DNA of 64,000 nt from CALSMU01 sp965230225 (GCA_965230225.1 CBDDKM010000008.1:310001-374000); one strand, 5' to 3'; shown: positions 26,343 through 34,141, counted from the first letter of the stretch. The notes: generated by a model not told the origin, from the letters alone. Program-made: numbers and translations.

Positions 26343-27212
26343 ATGGAAAAAAAAGCAAAAATAGCATTAGTCGTGCAGGGTGGATCTATGAGATCTGTCT
26401 ATACAACTGGTGTTTTGGATGCTTTTACGGCTTTAAATTTTAAACCATTTGATTATTATGTTGCTGTTTCCGGTGGAGCTATGAGCCTGTCTTATTTCCT
26501 GAGTGGGCAATTTAGAACCAGTTTCAATATTATGCGTGAGTTATCGGAAGATAGCAAGTTCATCAATGTAAAAAACATCTTCACCGAAGAGGGGTTGGTC
26601 AATCTGGAATACCTCGAAAAATTTACTCAAAAGAAATATCCTTTGGATGTAAAAAGAGCTTTCGAATTTGTGAAAGACAAAATGTTTGAGGTGGTTGCTA
26701 CCGACATGTCTAATGGAGAGCCTGTTTACCTGAAGCCGGGGTTAAAGAATTGGCTAAGGTATTTAAGAGCCTCCGCCAGTTTACCATTCTTTTCCAAGGG
26801 AGTTTGTCATATAGACGGAAAAAAACTAATGGATGGTGGATGGAGTGATGCCATTCCTGTACACCGAAGCATCGAGAAAGGAGCTACAAAAATTGTAGTG
26901 ATTAGAACCCTTCCTAAATTTCACAAAGAAAATTGGTCCTACTTTGGAGTGTTTGGAGGCTGGTGGCACAGAAATAACCCAGGCCTGGCCAGAAGGTTTT
27001 CTCACGATCATATATATTATAACGAGGTGGTGGAGTTTTTAAATAGAGAACATGAGGGAATTGATATCTATCAAATTGCTCCGGAAAAATACCTCAGAAC
27101 CAGTAGTTACTCCTCTTCTCTTCAAAAAATTGAGGATGATTATCGCCTTGGATTAGATGCTGGATTACAATTTGTTGCTCAGAACCGCTACTGGCTGGAA
27201 AACAATGATTAA
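26343..27212 (+). CDS. Patatin-like phospholipase, second copy in window
   Basis: A 289-residue patatin related to the YjjU/RssA type. The oxyanion loop is VQGGSMRSVYTTGVL (residues 11-25, with Met-Arg in place of the usual Gly-x-Arg), the nucleophile elbow AVSGG with Ser43, and the dyad Asp164 in LMDGGWSDAIPV. The first glycine of the GxSxG elbow is Ala41, a change tolerated in this subgroup. It has no signal peptide. It is not a close paralogue of the patatin at 2804-3712. Its stop interlocks with that of the cytochrome c gene on the opposite strand, leaving no room for a terminator. Confidence 0.88.
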   Translation: MEKKAKIALVVQGGSMRSVYTTGVLDAFTALNFKPFDYYVAVSGGAMSLSYFLSGQFRTSFNIMRELSEDSKFINVKNIFTEEGLVNLEYLEKFTQKKYPLDVKRAFEFVKDKMFEVVATDMSNGEPVYLKPGLKNWLRYLRASASLPFFSKGVCHIDGKKLMDGGWSDAIPVHRSIEKGATKIVVIRTLPKFHKENWSYFGVFGGWWHRNNPGLARRFSHDHIYYNEVVEFLNREHEGIDIYQIAPEKYLRTSSYSSSLQKIEDDYRLGLDAGLQFVAQNRYWLENND

Positions 27213-28240
27213 TTAGATTGTTGGTTGATGTAAGCGGCCAAATCCTCCAATTGTTGGTGACTCATTCGCTCTAATGTATAATTCGGCATGTATGGTCTGT
27301 ATCCGGGAAGTGCATAAGTTCCCTTTCTTACAATGTTGTACAATGCTCCGTGATTGTATTTACCCATGCTTCTTTTTAGCGACTTAAAAGTAACCACATT
27401 TTCGTCCAGATTATAGTTGGTTACTTTACCGTGTTGATGGCAATGCATACAGCTACGATTATAAAGTTCTTTACCGTTTTCAGGATTTCCTTTCTCTCCT
27501 AATTTACGTTCAGCAACCGGAATTGGAGATAAAAATGTAGCAGGAGAAGCGGTATAATAAAAGGATTTTAACCAACCGATCAATTCCTCGTTATTACCAC
27601 CTTTAGTATAGTTATTTAGTTTATCGTAATCTTCTTGAGTAAATCCTAGATCTCCTAGCTTATACTCGATGGAGTATAAATAGGTCATAAAGGCTTTCAG
27701 TTCCCAATCTTCAAAAGGTCTTCCTTGTGAACACTCAACAGTACATAAGTGAATTGCATTTAATAGTGAATCCCTGGCAGGTAACACTAAGCTACCATAC
27801 TTCTTTTGATAGTCTTGATTATACCAGTGTTCTCTATTTACAATCCCATACATGGTACTACCAGATAAAAAAGGGATATTGTTTTCTACAGCATAAGTCA
27901 ACCTTCCTTCAGGGTCACTTACTCTCAAATCAGGATCCTCAATACAAAAGTTATGACAATCGGTACAGGTAAAGTATTTGGATTGTCTGGAGGTCATTTT
28001 TCCATCCGGTCCTATTGTTTTACCCAATGTAGCCAACTCCATTCCCTGTCTAATTAAAGTGGTATCTCCTCTGCTCTCTATATAATGATACGGGGCTTTT
28101 TCACCTAAAGCAATTAATACGTCCGTAACACCGGACTCTGCATTGAACGGTTCTTTTACCGACTCTAAGTTATTCTCTGTAAGATTAACAGACAAACCAA
28201 CTCCTCCTAACAGGATCAATGCAAAGACGATTAATTTCAT
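27209..28240 (-). CDS. Exported diheme c-type cytochrome
   Basis: A 343-residue protein with a hydrophobic signal sequence (residues 1-17) and two CxxCH haem-binding sites: CTDCH at 92-96 and CMHCH at 264-268. The middle region with CTVECSQGRPFEDWELKAFMTYL resembles TsdA-type diheme cytochromes (thiosulfate dehydrogenase / tetrathionate reductase), and the C-terminal domain is a standard cytochrome c fold. Haem is attached in the periplasm. Nothing nearby points to sulfur metabolism, so the electron donor is open. The ATG at 28240 lies 5 bases after a -7 box, fixing the start. Its 3-prime end overlaps the patatin gene by 4 bases. Confidence 0.87.
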   Translation of the reverse strand: MKLIVFALILLGGVGLSVNLTENNLESVKEPFNAESGVTDVLIALGEKAPYHYIESRGDTTLIRQGMELATLGKTIGPDGKMTSRQSKYFTCTDCHNFCIEDPDLRVSDPEGRLTYAVENNIPFLSGSTMYGIVNREHWYNQDYQKKYGSLVLPARDSLLNAIHLCTVECSQGRPFEDWELKAFMTYLYSIEYKLGDLGFTQEDYDKLNNYTKGGNNEELIGWLKSFYYTASPATFLSPIPVAERKLGEKGNPENGKELYNRSCMHCHQHGKVTNYNLDENVVTFKSLKRSMGKYNHGALYNIVRKGTYALPGYRPYMPNYTLERMSHQQLEDLAAYINQQSN

Positions 28241-28245
28241 ATTTC

Positions 28246-28253
28246 CAAAGCTA
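28246..28253 (-). promoter_or_regulatory. -7 box (TAGCTTTG) for the cytochrome c gene
   Basis: Reads TAGCTTTG on the minus strand, a perfect TAnnTTTG match, 5 bases before the ATG at 28240. Same spacing as for the DUF2130 and cvfB genes. Confidence 0.6.
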
Positions 28254-28352
28254 AAAAATTAATCATAATTCCTCTCTGTTCTGGTCATAAGTAATTGTAC
28301 CTAATTGATTAAATCAAGTAATTCTACGCAATCCCAAAATATAGAACCGAAA

Positions 28353-28360
28353 TACATTTG
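28353..28360 (+). promoter_or_regulatory. -7 box (TACATTTG) upstream of the lectin gene
   Basis: Perfect TAnnTTTG element in the 230-base divergent region, 110 bases before the lectin ATG. It is abutted by a hairpin, so it would give a transcript with a structured 5-prime end. Confidence 0.5.
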
Positions 28361-28387
28361 AATCGAATTCAAAAAACAATTCGAATC
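28360..28387 (+). promoter_or_regulatory. Inverted repeat at the predicted lectin transcription start
   Basis: GAATCGAATT and AATTCGAATC form a 10-base stem with one A-A mismatch around an 8-base loop (caaaaaac). It begins on the last base of the -7 box. It could be an operator for a dimeric regulator or a 5-prime stabilising hairpin on the mRNA. Confidence 0.5.
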
Positions 28388-28470
28388 AGGTAGCTACGGT
28401 TTTGTAAGAATTCATGGGGACGCCGAAAACCATATTAGAGTAGGCCAATAAAAAATCAATTATTAAAAAA

Positions 28471-28815
28471 ATGGCAACATTTAAAGTTAACATTCCTGCA
28501 GGACCAATCTGGAACCAGGAAGACGCACAAGAAAAAGCTCCTAAAGTAGCTGCTGCTCACCAAGGAAAATGGACAGGACAATGGAACACTGTTGTACCTA
28601 GCGAAATGAGTGTTATTGAAGTAGAACTTAACGTTACTAACACTGGATCTAACGAATACAAAACTAACGTTCTTGCTGGTCCACTTTGGAGCAACGACGA
28701 AGCTCAAAAAGTAGGTCCGGCTATCGCTGCTTCTTACGGAGCTGAATTTACCGGACAATGGAACACCATTGTTGAAGGTGTAATGAGCGTTATTGAGATT
28801 AAATACACTTTTTAA
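28471..28815 (+). CDS. MVL-type mannan-binding lectin
   Basis: A 114-residue protein made of two tandem homologous domains (about 4-53 and 63-114), each with the order AGP(I/L)W, a helix, AAxxxGxxTGQWNT(V/I)V and MSVIE. This is the architecture and much of the sequence of MVL, the high-mannose oligosaccharide-binding lectin of the cyanobacterium Microcystis viridis, as I recall it. MVL binds the Man-alpha-Man-beta-GlcNAc-GlcNAc core of N-glycans and inhibits HIV entry. There is no signal peptide, as in the cyanobacterial protein. It is a single gene with its own upstream region and a strong terminator. A role in defence, grazing interaction or polysaccharide capture is possible; none is shown. 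Confidence 0.92.
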   Translation: MATFKVNIPAGPIWNQEDAQEKAPKVAAAHQGKWTGQWNTVVPSEMSVIEVELNVTNTGSNEYKTNVLAGPLWSNDEAQKVGPAIAASYGAEFTGQWNTIVEGVMSVIEIKYTF

Positions 28816-28832
28816 TCGTTGACTCACCCTTT

Positions 28833-28867
28833 AAAAAGCGATCCTGAATTTTTGGGGTCGCTTTTTT
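28833..28867. terminator. Intrinsic terminator of the lectin gene
   Basis: Stem AAAAAGCGA / TCGCTTTTT with CC/GG extension and a short loop, followed by a T-run. It lies between the lectin and the convergent response-regulator gene and can act on both strands. Confidence 0.9.
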
Positions 28868-28868
28868 A

Positions 28869-29540
28869 TTATATAATAGGTAATTCTGATGCCTCCACAA
28901 TCTTATTTTGGATGGCGTATACCACCAGACCAGCAATATTTTTTGCACCGGTTTTTTGAAACAAATTACTCTTGTGCCCCTCCACTGTTCTTTTGGTAAT
29001 AAACAACAACTCTCCTATTTCCTGAGCTGTTTTTTGTTGTACAATTAACTTCAACACCTCCAGCTCCCTTTCCGACAAAGCATTTAAATCATCTAACTTT
29101 GGCTCGGGAGACTGTGCCAATTGATTTCTCATTTCCCCCACTTGATTTGGTTCCAAATGAAACCCATTTTGATGTACATTTTTAATCACCTGTAGTAAAG
29201 TTGCAGGAGAAGTTCCCTTTGGTAAAAATGCAGCTGCTCCACTCTTGATTACATACCCTAAGTAGGAGGGTTTGTAATGAGAAGAAAGAATAATCACTTT
29301 TATCCTCTGATGATTGACATGGAGATAATTCAGTATATCCAAACCAGAAGATTCTTTCATTTTTAGGTCCAGAATAAGAATTTCAGGCAGCTGATCGCTT
29401 AACTCCAGTTGAGTTATAAACTCTTCTCCACTGGTGTGTTTATTTAAAATTTCTATTCCTTCTTGTTGACCAAGAAACTCTCCTAAAAGAGATACAATTA
29501 GTTGATCGTCATCAACCAGGGTAATCATCATTTTTTTCAT
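28869..29540 (-). CDS. NarL/LuxR-type response regulator
   Basis: A 223-residue two-domain regulator. The receiver has the acidic pocket DDD at residues 10-12 and the phospho-acceptor Asp58 in LILDLKM; the C-terminal LuxR helix-turn-helix is clear (LSERELEVLKLIVQQ, ELLFITKRTVEGHKSNLFQK). It is encoded directly after its kinase with a 4-base overlap, so the pair is co-translated. The target genes are unknown; autoregulation of the operon or of the nearby lectin gene is a reasonable guess from position only. Confidence 0.93.
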   Translation of the reverse strand: MKKMMITLVDDDQLIVSLLGEFLGQQEGIEILNKHTSGEEFITQLELSDQLPEILILDLKMKESSGLDILNYLHVNHQRIKVIILSSHYKPSYLGYVIKSGAAAFLPKGTSPATLLQVIKNVHQNGFHLEPNQVGEMRNQLAQSPEPKLDDLNALSERELEVLKLIVQQKTAQEIGELLFITKRTVEGHKSNLFQKTGAKNIAGLVVYAIQNKIVEASELPII

Positions 29541-30295
29541 GCTTTAGTATTTAAATGTAGTATCACTCTAGTTCCCAAATTTGGCTTAGATTTTACTTTA
29601 AAACCTCCCTGTAAACATTGTACTCTAGCTTCCAAATTCTTCATACCAATGCCTTTTGATTGTTGGTTGTGGTCATATCCTACTCCATCATCTTTAAACA
29701 AAATATATAGTTGATCTGGAGAGGCTTTAATCAGAACCTCTATTCGGTTTGCTCTTGCATGCTTATGTGCATTGTTGAATAGCTCTTTAATTATTCTGCA
29801 CAGGTGCAATTTAAAATCAGAGGATACTTCTTTATCTATGGAATTGAGGTATTGTACCTGAACGTGGTACTGTACTTTCCAGTCTTCAACAATTTCGCTT
29901 AACAGTTCAGAAACTGTTAATTGCTCTATCATTGGAGGACTAAGGTCGTGAGAGATTTCTCTGGCTCTTGTAATACACTCTTGAATAGAAAACCCCAAAG
30001 CTGATTCCGGATGACTTATCTGGTGCTTGAGTTGAACCCCCACTAACTTCCCAATCAGATCATCGTGTAAGTCTGCAGCCACCCGCTTTCTCTCTTTTTC
30101 CTGTGCACTAACACTTGCACTTAACAACTCTCTTTGATGAAGCAACAGGGTTTCGCTTTCCTTTAGTTTTACTTCCAGTAGCTTTTTAAAAAAGGACCTG
30201 GAAAGTATTACAATAGACGTAGCCAATAACAATACGAAAACTATGATGATGGTGATCCATAAAGAAATTGTTTCCGGATTTTTCCATTCTTCCAT
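29537..30295 (-). CDS. NarL-family sensor histidine kinase with one membrane anchor
   Basis: A 252-residue kinase: one helix (about 11-33), a short coiled linker, the HisKA_3 dimerisation domain with the phospho-acceptor His77 in RKRVAADLHDDLIGK, and a HATPase domain with KELFNNAHKHA, DDGVGYD and GIGMKNLEARV. There is no sensory domain of its own, so it must take its signal from partner proteins. The membrane protein encoded just upstream (55-base overlap) is the obvious candidate. It overlaps the response regulator by 4 bases. Confidence 0.92.
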   Translation of the reverse strand: MEEWKNPETISLWITIIIVFVLLLATSIVILSRSFFKKLLEVKLKESETLLLHQRELLSASVSAQEKERKRVAADLHDDLIGKLVGVQLKHQISHPESALGFSIQECITRAREISHDLSPPMIEQLTVSELLSEIVEDWKVQYHVQVQYLNSIDKEVSSDFKLHLCRIIKELFNNAHKHARANRIEVLIKASPDQLYILFKDDGVGYDHNQQSKGIGMKNLEARVQCLQGGFKVKSKPNLGTRVILHLNTKA

Positions 30296-30909
30296 ATCTT
30301 CCAGGTTAGGTAACTATAAAACAATAAATTCAATACAAGGTATGTAAGCCAGAACAGTAGGTTGAAATTGGTATTTTCATTCACAAAAAAATTAATGGGA
30401 AGAAAATAGATCAAGCTCAAGGCTCCGTAGAATAGTACGGCCCCAACCAACTGAAATTCATCTTTATTCAAGTCTGCATCTCTGATAATTTTACGTGCAT
30501 AATAGACTACCCCAAATACCACCAAAATAAAGGAGTCCACTACTCTGGAATAAGATTGAAAATGATCAATATCCGAGGAGTTAATCATCACTAACTCATA
30601 CAGTATATACCCCAGTCCGGGCAAACAAATCAAACCAATCCACTTAGATGGTATAAGGTGAATAAATATCAGGCTAAAAATGATTAGCTCCAGCAATCCA
30701 AACAAGGGAATAAAAAACAAGTTATTTCCATAGTAATAACTTACGACTCTACTGATTACATCAACTAGAAAAGCACTACACAGGTAAATTACCAGGTAGC
30801 GCTTTAGTCTTTTCAGTTTATTCCAAAATACCACTCCTCCTACAGCACCGATAAAGGCAATGATGGGTGAAAGGTATGTTAATGTATCAAGAAAGTTATA
30901 CAGGTTCAT
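30241..30909 (-). CDS. Polytopic membrane protein encoded with a sensor kinase
   Basis: A 222-residue protein with six or seven hydrophobic helices (about 12-29, 38-58, 65-85, 88-105, 122-140, 150-170, 178-203), short loops and a basic C-terminus. I know of no named family, though similar helix bundles stand upstream of NarL-type kinases in other Bacteroidota. The gene overlaps the kinase by 55 bases and the 226-residue gene upstream by 14 bases, so the four genes form one unit. Likely the membrane sensor or signal-transmitting partner of the kinase; that is inference from context. Confidence 0.75.
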   Translation of the reverse strand: MNLYNFLDTLTYLSPIIAFIGAVGGVVFWNKLKRLKRYLVIYLCSAFLVDVISRVVSYYYGNNLFFIPLFGLLELIIFSLIFIHLIPSKWIGLICLPGLGYILYELVMINSSDIDHFQSYSRVVDSFILVVFGVVYYARKIIRDADLNKDEFQLVGAVLFYGALSLIYFLPINFFVNENTNFNLLFWLTYLVLNLLFYSYLTWKIWKNGKIRKQFLYGSPSS

Positions 30910-31576
30910 GGATGGATAGAACGTAGTTCAGCAAACCAAAATCTTTTTGTTCTAGCCCGGGTGAATTCTTGAAAGGAGGTACCGGCCTTACCGTATCATG
31001 AACACTACCTGAAACCAATGGTACAGCCAACTTGTTGGTGGAGATATCTACTACGATCATATCAGCAGTATAGGTTCCATCCTTTTCCTTCATTAAGGCT
31101 AAGAAAGCTTGATGCGTATTACCCTTAACAATGTCACTAACTGGCATAGCGAACGCCTCATAAATTTGTCCGTTGCTTTTTAACTGATCTCCTAACCAGG
31201 TATTTCTTGTACTTTCTTTGTTCCAGTTCTTAACCCCCTCAATGGCCTTTGTTTTAGTTATGGCAGTAAGATCGTCCAGGTTATTAATCAGTGCAATAAT
31301 GTCCGCTTCTTTCATAGCTTCTACCTGAAACGTTACTACGTTAGGTGATCCTGCATTTGCAGGATAGTTCTTTTGAAGATCCTCATCCGCCAATACCAAA
31401 TTGAAATTCCATTTGAGTACATCAACCCCAGGGTAAGTATTAATAAAAGTGTTCTTTCCAACAGATTGCTCTAAGTTGAATTGAAACATATTTCCCTGAG
31501 TGAAAAGAGCCTGTAAAGCGTCTTGTCTGGACATGGCTTCCTGCCATTCCAGCATGCTTAGAATGATTGCATTCAT
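30896..31576 (-). CDS. Unknown cytoplasmic protein, first gene of the kinase operon
   Basis: A 226-residue protein with no signal peptide, no membrane helix and no domain I recognise. It starts MNAIILSMLEWQEAMSRQDALQ and ends with a hydrophilic tail rich in prolines (SGSVHDTVRPVPPFKN). The DxLQKNYP and TRNTWLGDQLKS stretches give no family. It overlaps the membrane-protein gene by 14 bases and is the promoter-proximal gene of the four-gene set. It might be the ligand-sensing or output component; the sequence does not say. Confidence 0.6.
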   Translation of the reverse strand: MNAIILSMLEWQEAMSRQDALQALFTQGNMFQFNLEQSVGKNTFINTYPGVDVLKWNFNLVLADEDLQKNYPANAGSPNVVTFQVEAMKEADIIALINNLDDLTAITKTKAIEGVKNWNKESTRNTWLGDQLKSNGQIYEAFAMPVSDIVKGNTHQAFLALMKEKDGTYTADMIVVDISTNKLAVPLVSGSVHDTVRPVPPFKNSPGLEQKDFGLLNYVLSIHEPV

Positions 31577-31929
31577 AAAATAAGTGATTTTTATAGGTGA
31601 ACTAAATTGATAACGGGGTAATGATTAGGGGTTTGTACTGGTTAAAAATAGTTATTTCGATGAATCTTACAAGGGCATTTTACTATGATTTTTTATTAAA
31701 AACTGAATTCCTACCGAACCAAAACTATGTCCTCTTAAATAGTCTTAGATTTTCAAAAAAAGACCACAAATTACAGCGCATTTCCTCATTAGCCTAAATC
31801 AGATTAAAATCGATTAATCATTGATTTTAGCAGACCAATCATTTTTTATTAACAATTAATCCCCGCGTTGATCTTTTTTAGTACTTTCAAAACCATTAAT
31901 CAATTGTTTAACTATTAATCTTAATTTTT
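31577..31929. promoter_or_regulatory. 353-base intergenic region with four ATTAATC motifs
   Basis: No coding gene or tRNA is visible. The region separates two divergent operons. ATTAATC occurs at 31813-31819, 31855-31861, 31895-31901 and 31914-31920, with start-to-start distances of 42, 40 and 19 bases. The first copy lies in the loop of a hairpin (TAAAATC at 31805-31811, GATTTTA at 31823-31829). A TAnnTTTG box on the minus strand (TAGTTTTG, 31720-31727) could serve the gene at 31576, with a 143-base leader. No perfect -7 box for the plus-strand operon was found. Confidence 0.45.
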
Positions 31930-32361
31930 ATGGAGTACAATACTCAAGGACTATTAGAAACTAACCCTGGTTTAGCTTGGGCAATTATTATCGGAGTGAT
32001 CGCACTTGTTGTGATTATGATCGCTTCAATGTGGAAGATTTTCACAAAAGCAGGAGAGCCGGGATGGGCTGCAATCGTTCCAATTTACAATACTATTGTA
32101 TTAGTAAGAATTGTTAAGAAGCCAGTATGGTGGGCAGTAATCATCCTAATAGGAGGAATTATCCCTATTGTAGGGCCAATTGCTGCTTTAATTTTCAACA
32201 TTCTGGTAATGGTTGAATTGGCTAAAGTATTTGGAAAAAGTGGTGGTTTCGCTGCAGGATTAATCCTTCTAGGATTTGTCTTTTTCCCAATTTTAGCATT
32301 CGGAGATGCTCAGTATGAAGGTGCTGAGAAAGATTCTAACCCTGATTTGTTAGACGCTTAA
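31930..32361 (+). CDS. DUF5684-type small membrane protein
   Basis: A 143-residue protein with four hydrophobic helices (about 16-36, 64-81, 83-101 and 108-127) and the DUF5684 core AGEPGWAAIVPIYNTIVLVRI and VFGKSGGFAAGLILLG...FGDAQY. Such proteins occur beside signal peptidase I or other membrane proteins, and no activity is known. It is the first of three short membrane-protein genes on the plus strand (gaps of 19 and 5 bases) that end at the terminator at 33211. The upstream region holds the ATTAATC motifs. Confidence 0.8.
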   Translation: MEYNTQGLLETNPGLAWAIIIGVIALVVIMIASMWKIFTKAGEPGWAAIVPIYNTIVLVRIVKKPVWWAVIILIGGIIPIVGPIAALIFNILVMVELAKVFGKSGGFAAGLILLGFVFFPILAFGDAQYEGAEKDSNPDLLDA

Positions 32362-32380
32362 TTAACTACGATAAAGTATT

Positions 32381-32737
32381 ATGGAGAATAACTTTTCAGA
32401 AGAGGCAAAAGATGCCATGAAGGGGGGAGCAGGATGGATGAAGTTCTACGCCATAACCATGTTGGTATTTATTGCCTTAGGTTTAATTATTGGACTACTG
32501 GCTATAGCTAGTGGCGATGAGCGAGCAATACTAGTAGGAGCTGCTATTTTTATTGCCTGCGGATTTATGACCTGGGTAATGATTGTATTGCTGCAATACG
32601 CCACTAAGTTATCGCGTGCGGCTTCGGGAGATGGTTCTGCTTTGGATGGTGCATTTTCCAAACAAAAGGTCTATTTTATTGTGGCTGGGATCCTTGGTAT
32701 TCTTGGTCTATTAGGTAACTTAATTAATTTCTTTTAA
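32381..32737 (+). CDS. DUF5362-type small membrane protein
   Basis: A 118-residue protein with a short acidic N-terminus (MENNFSEEAKDAMKGGAGW), helices at about 22-43, 52-75 and 100-118 and the stretch LSRAASGDGSALDGAFSKQKVYF between the last two. It shares the pattern (hydrophobic helix, L-x-x-A-x-x-S/G motif, then ALxxAFxKQKxY and a final helix) with the next gene and with DUF5362 proteins. Middle member of the three-gene set. Function unknown. Confidence 0.72.
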   Translation: MENNFSEEAKDAMKGGAGWMKFYAITMLVFIALGLIIGLLAIASGDERAILVGAAIFIACGFMTWVMIVLLQYATKLSRAASGDGSALDGAFSKQKVYFIVAGILGILGLLGNLINFF

Positions 32738-32742
32738 GCACT

Positions 32743-33189
32743 ATGGAGACAATGGATACATTAGATGAAGGGTTGCAGGAAAACGACATTTCACAAACGG
32801 TTGTAGAACAGAGTGCTGCTACTTCTACCTGGGTAAAGATTGTTGCTATCTGCGGAATTGCAGGTGCAGTAATCAGCTTGATTAGCTCTCTTATTATTAT
32901 GGGAGTACAAGGTATTGGCAGTGTTATCGGAACCGGTATTTCAGTAGCACTGTACGTTACATTATTAGCGTACGGTAATAGCCTAACTGCTCTTGGTAAT
33001 TCAGGAAATTCTCACGATTTTACTGATGCCATGAGAAAACAAAAAACCTATTGGATGTTTTTAGGTATTTTGTTAATCATTGGATTAGTAATTTTTCTAA
33101 TTGCAGTGATGATTATTGGCGCTAACATCGAAGAGTTTGGACACGAACTTGAAGATGCAATGGAAGAAATTTTCGAAAGAGCCATGTAA
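32743..33189 (+). CDS. DUF5362-type small membrane protein, paralogue of the previous gene
   Basis: A 148-residue protein with three main helices (about 32-54, 60-82, 102-126) and the motif DFTDAMRKQKTYWMFLGIL, which aligns with ALDGAFSKQKVYFIVAGIL of its neighbour. The C-terminal tail is acidic (GHELEDAMEEIFERAM). The two genes probably arose by duplication. It is followed 22 bases later by a strong terminator. Confidence 0.75.
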   Translation: METMDTLDEGLQENDISQTVVEQSAATSTWVKIVAICGIAGAVISLISSLIIMGVQGIGSVIGTGISVALYVTLLAYGNSLTALGNSGNSHDFTDAMRKQKTYWMFLGILLIIGLVIFLIAVMIIGANIEEFGHELEDAMEEIFERAM

Positions 33190-33210
33190 AATACATCTGA
33201 ATAAGACTAA

Positions 33211-33243
33211 AAAAGCCCTGACATATTTGTCAGGGCTTTTTTT
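33211..33243. terminator. Bidirectional intrinsic terminator
   Basis: Perfect stem AAAAGCCCTGACA / TGTCAGGGCTTTT with a loop of about 7 bases (tatt core), followed by T-run and preceded by A-run. It lies between the DUF5362 operon and the convergent DUF2797 gene. Confidence 0.93.
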
Positions 33244-33248
33244 ATGCT

Positions 33249-34061
33249 TTATCCTTCCAGGGTAATTCGATACCCCGTATGGGATCTTAAATTGATTACA
33301 CTTTGATCTTCGAAGATTAAATACTGCCCTTTAATTCCCACTAACTTCTTTTCTATAATTGGTACTTTATCCAGTTTCATGCTTTTCACCTTTGTAGGAT
33401 ATTGTAATACCGGATAGTTAATATTGGTGATGGTATCATCAAACTCTACAAAATCCTCGTATTCCTCCGGCATCATTTCAATTAGTTCTTCTTTCTTATC
33501 CAGAATAGACTCTTCAGTTAATTCATTTTTAAGCATTCTCTGCCAATGAGTTTTATCGGCGATGTATTCTTTCATGGCCACCTCTATCATTCCCGCGGCA
33601 CCACGGTGTGGAGTTTCTGCTAAGATTACTGCTTCTACTGCCCCCTGATCAATCCACCTGGTTGGCACCTGAGTTGTTCTGGTTACCCCCACTTTAATCC
33701 CTGAGGTTTTAGATAAATACACATAGTGAGGTTGCAAATGGTGTTTCCTCTCCCACTCCTCATCTCTCAATGCAATTCCTTCATGAATTCGACTAAGCTC
33801 CGGCCTGATAATACTTGGACTAGCCAACGGCGATGACATATAAGCATCATAACTCATCCCCTCTCCATACGGTTTCTTTATTTTTTTTCCGGTTACCACA
33901 CAATGAATGGCATTTTCGAAACGAAGAGAAATCTCATTGCCGATAAATTGATTCATGTTCACTTCCTCTCCCGGATTCAGAATATCGAAAAGAGGCAAAT
34001 CATACTTTACCTGCTCTCCTAGTTCCGTTCTCATTTTTCGTATGTTTCCTGTATATATCAT
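33249..34061 (-). CDS. DUF2797 family protein
   Basis: A 270-residue protein with the DUF2797 core: HYVYLSKTSGIKVGVTRTTQVPTRWIDQGAVEAVILAET followed by AAGMIEVAMKEYIADKTHWQRML. The core resembles a GIY-YIG-like nuclease fold in layout (GIKVGVTR for the second half of the motif), but the family has no established activity and the metal residues are not recognisable. Residues 30-110 hold a preceding region with ISLRFENAIHCVVTGKKIKKPYGE, with one of the cysteines expected in a zinc-binding part of some relatives. No signal peptide. It is isolated between two terminators. Confidence 0.85.
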   Translation of the reverse strand: MIYTGNIRKMRTELGEQVKYDLPLFDILNPGEEVNMNQFIGNEISLRFENAIHCVVTGKKIKKPYGEGMSYDAYMSSPLASPSIIRPELSRIHEGIALRDEEWERKHHLQPHYVYLSKTSGIKVGVTRTTQVPTRWIDQGAVEAVILAETPHRGAAGMIEVAMKEYIADKTHWQRMLKNELTEESILDKKEELIEMMPEEYEDFVEFDDTITNINYPVLQYPTKVKSMKLDKVPIIEKKLVGIKGQYLIFEDQSVINLRSHTGYRITLEG

Positions 34062-34090
34062 GCTGTATTATTTGACGGATCAAGATAAAA

Positions 34091-34121
34091 AAAAACCATG
34101 ACGATAAATGTCATGGTTTTT
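34091..34121 (-). terminator. Intrinsic terminator of the TPR-protein gene
   Basis: Stem AAAAACCATGAC / GTCATGGTTTTT with a 7-base loop (gataaat). It is 20 bases downstream of the stop at 34142 in the minus-strand direction, and the A-run on its left gives the U-run. Confidence 0.9.
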
Positions 34122-34141
34122 CAAATGCTTTTGAATAGAAT

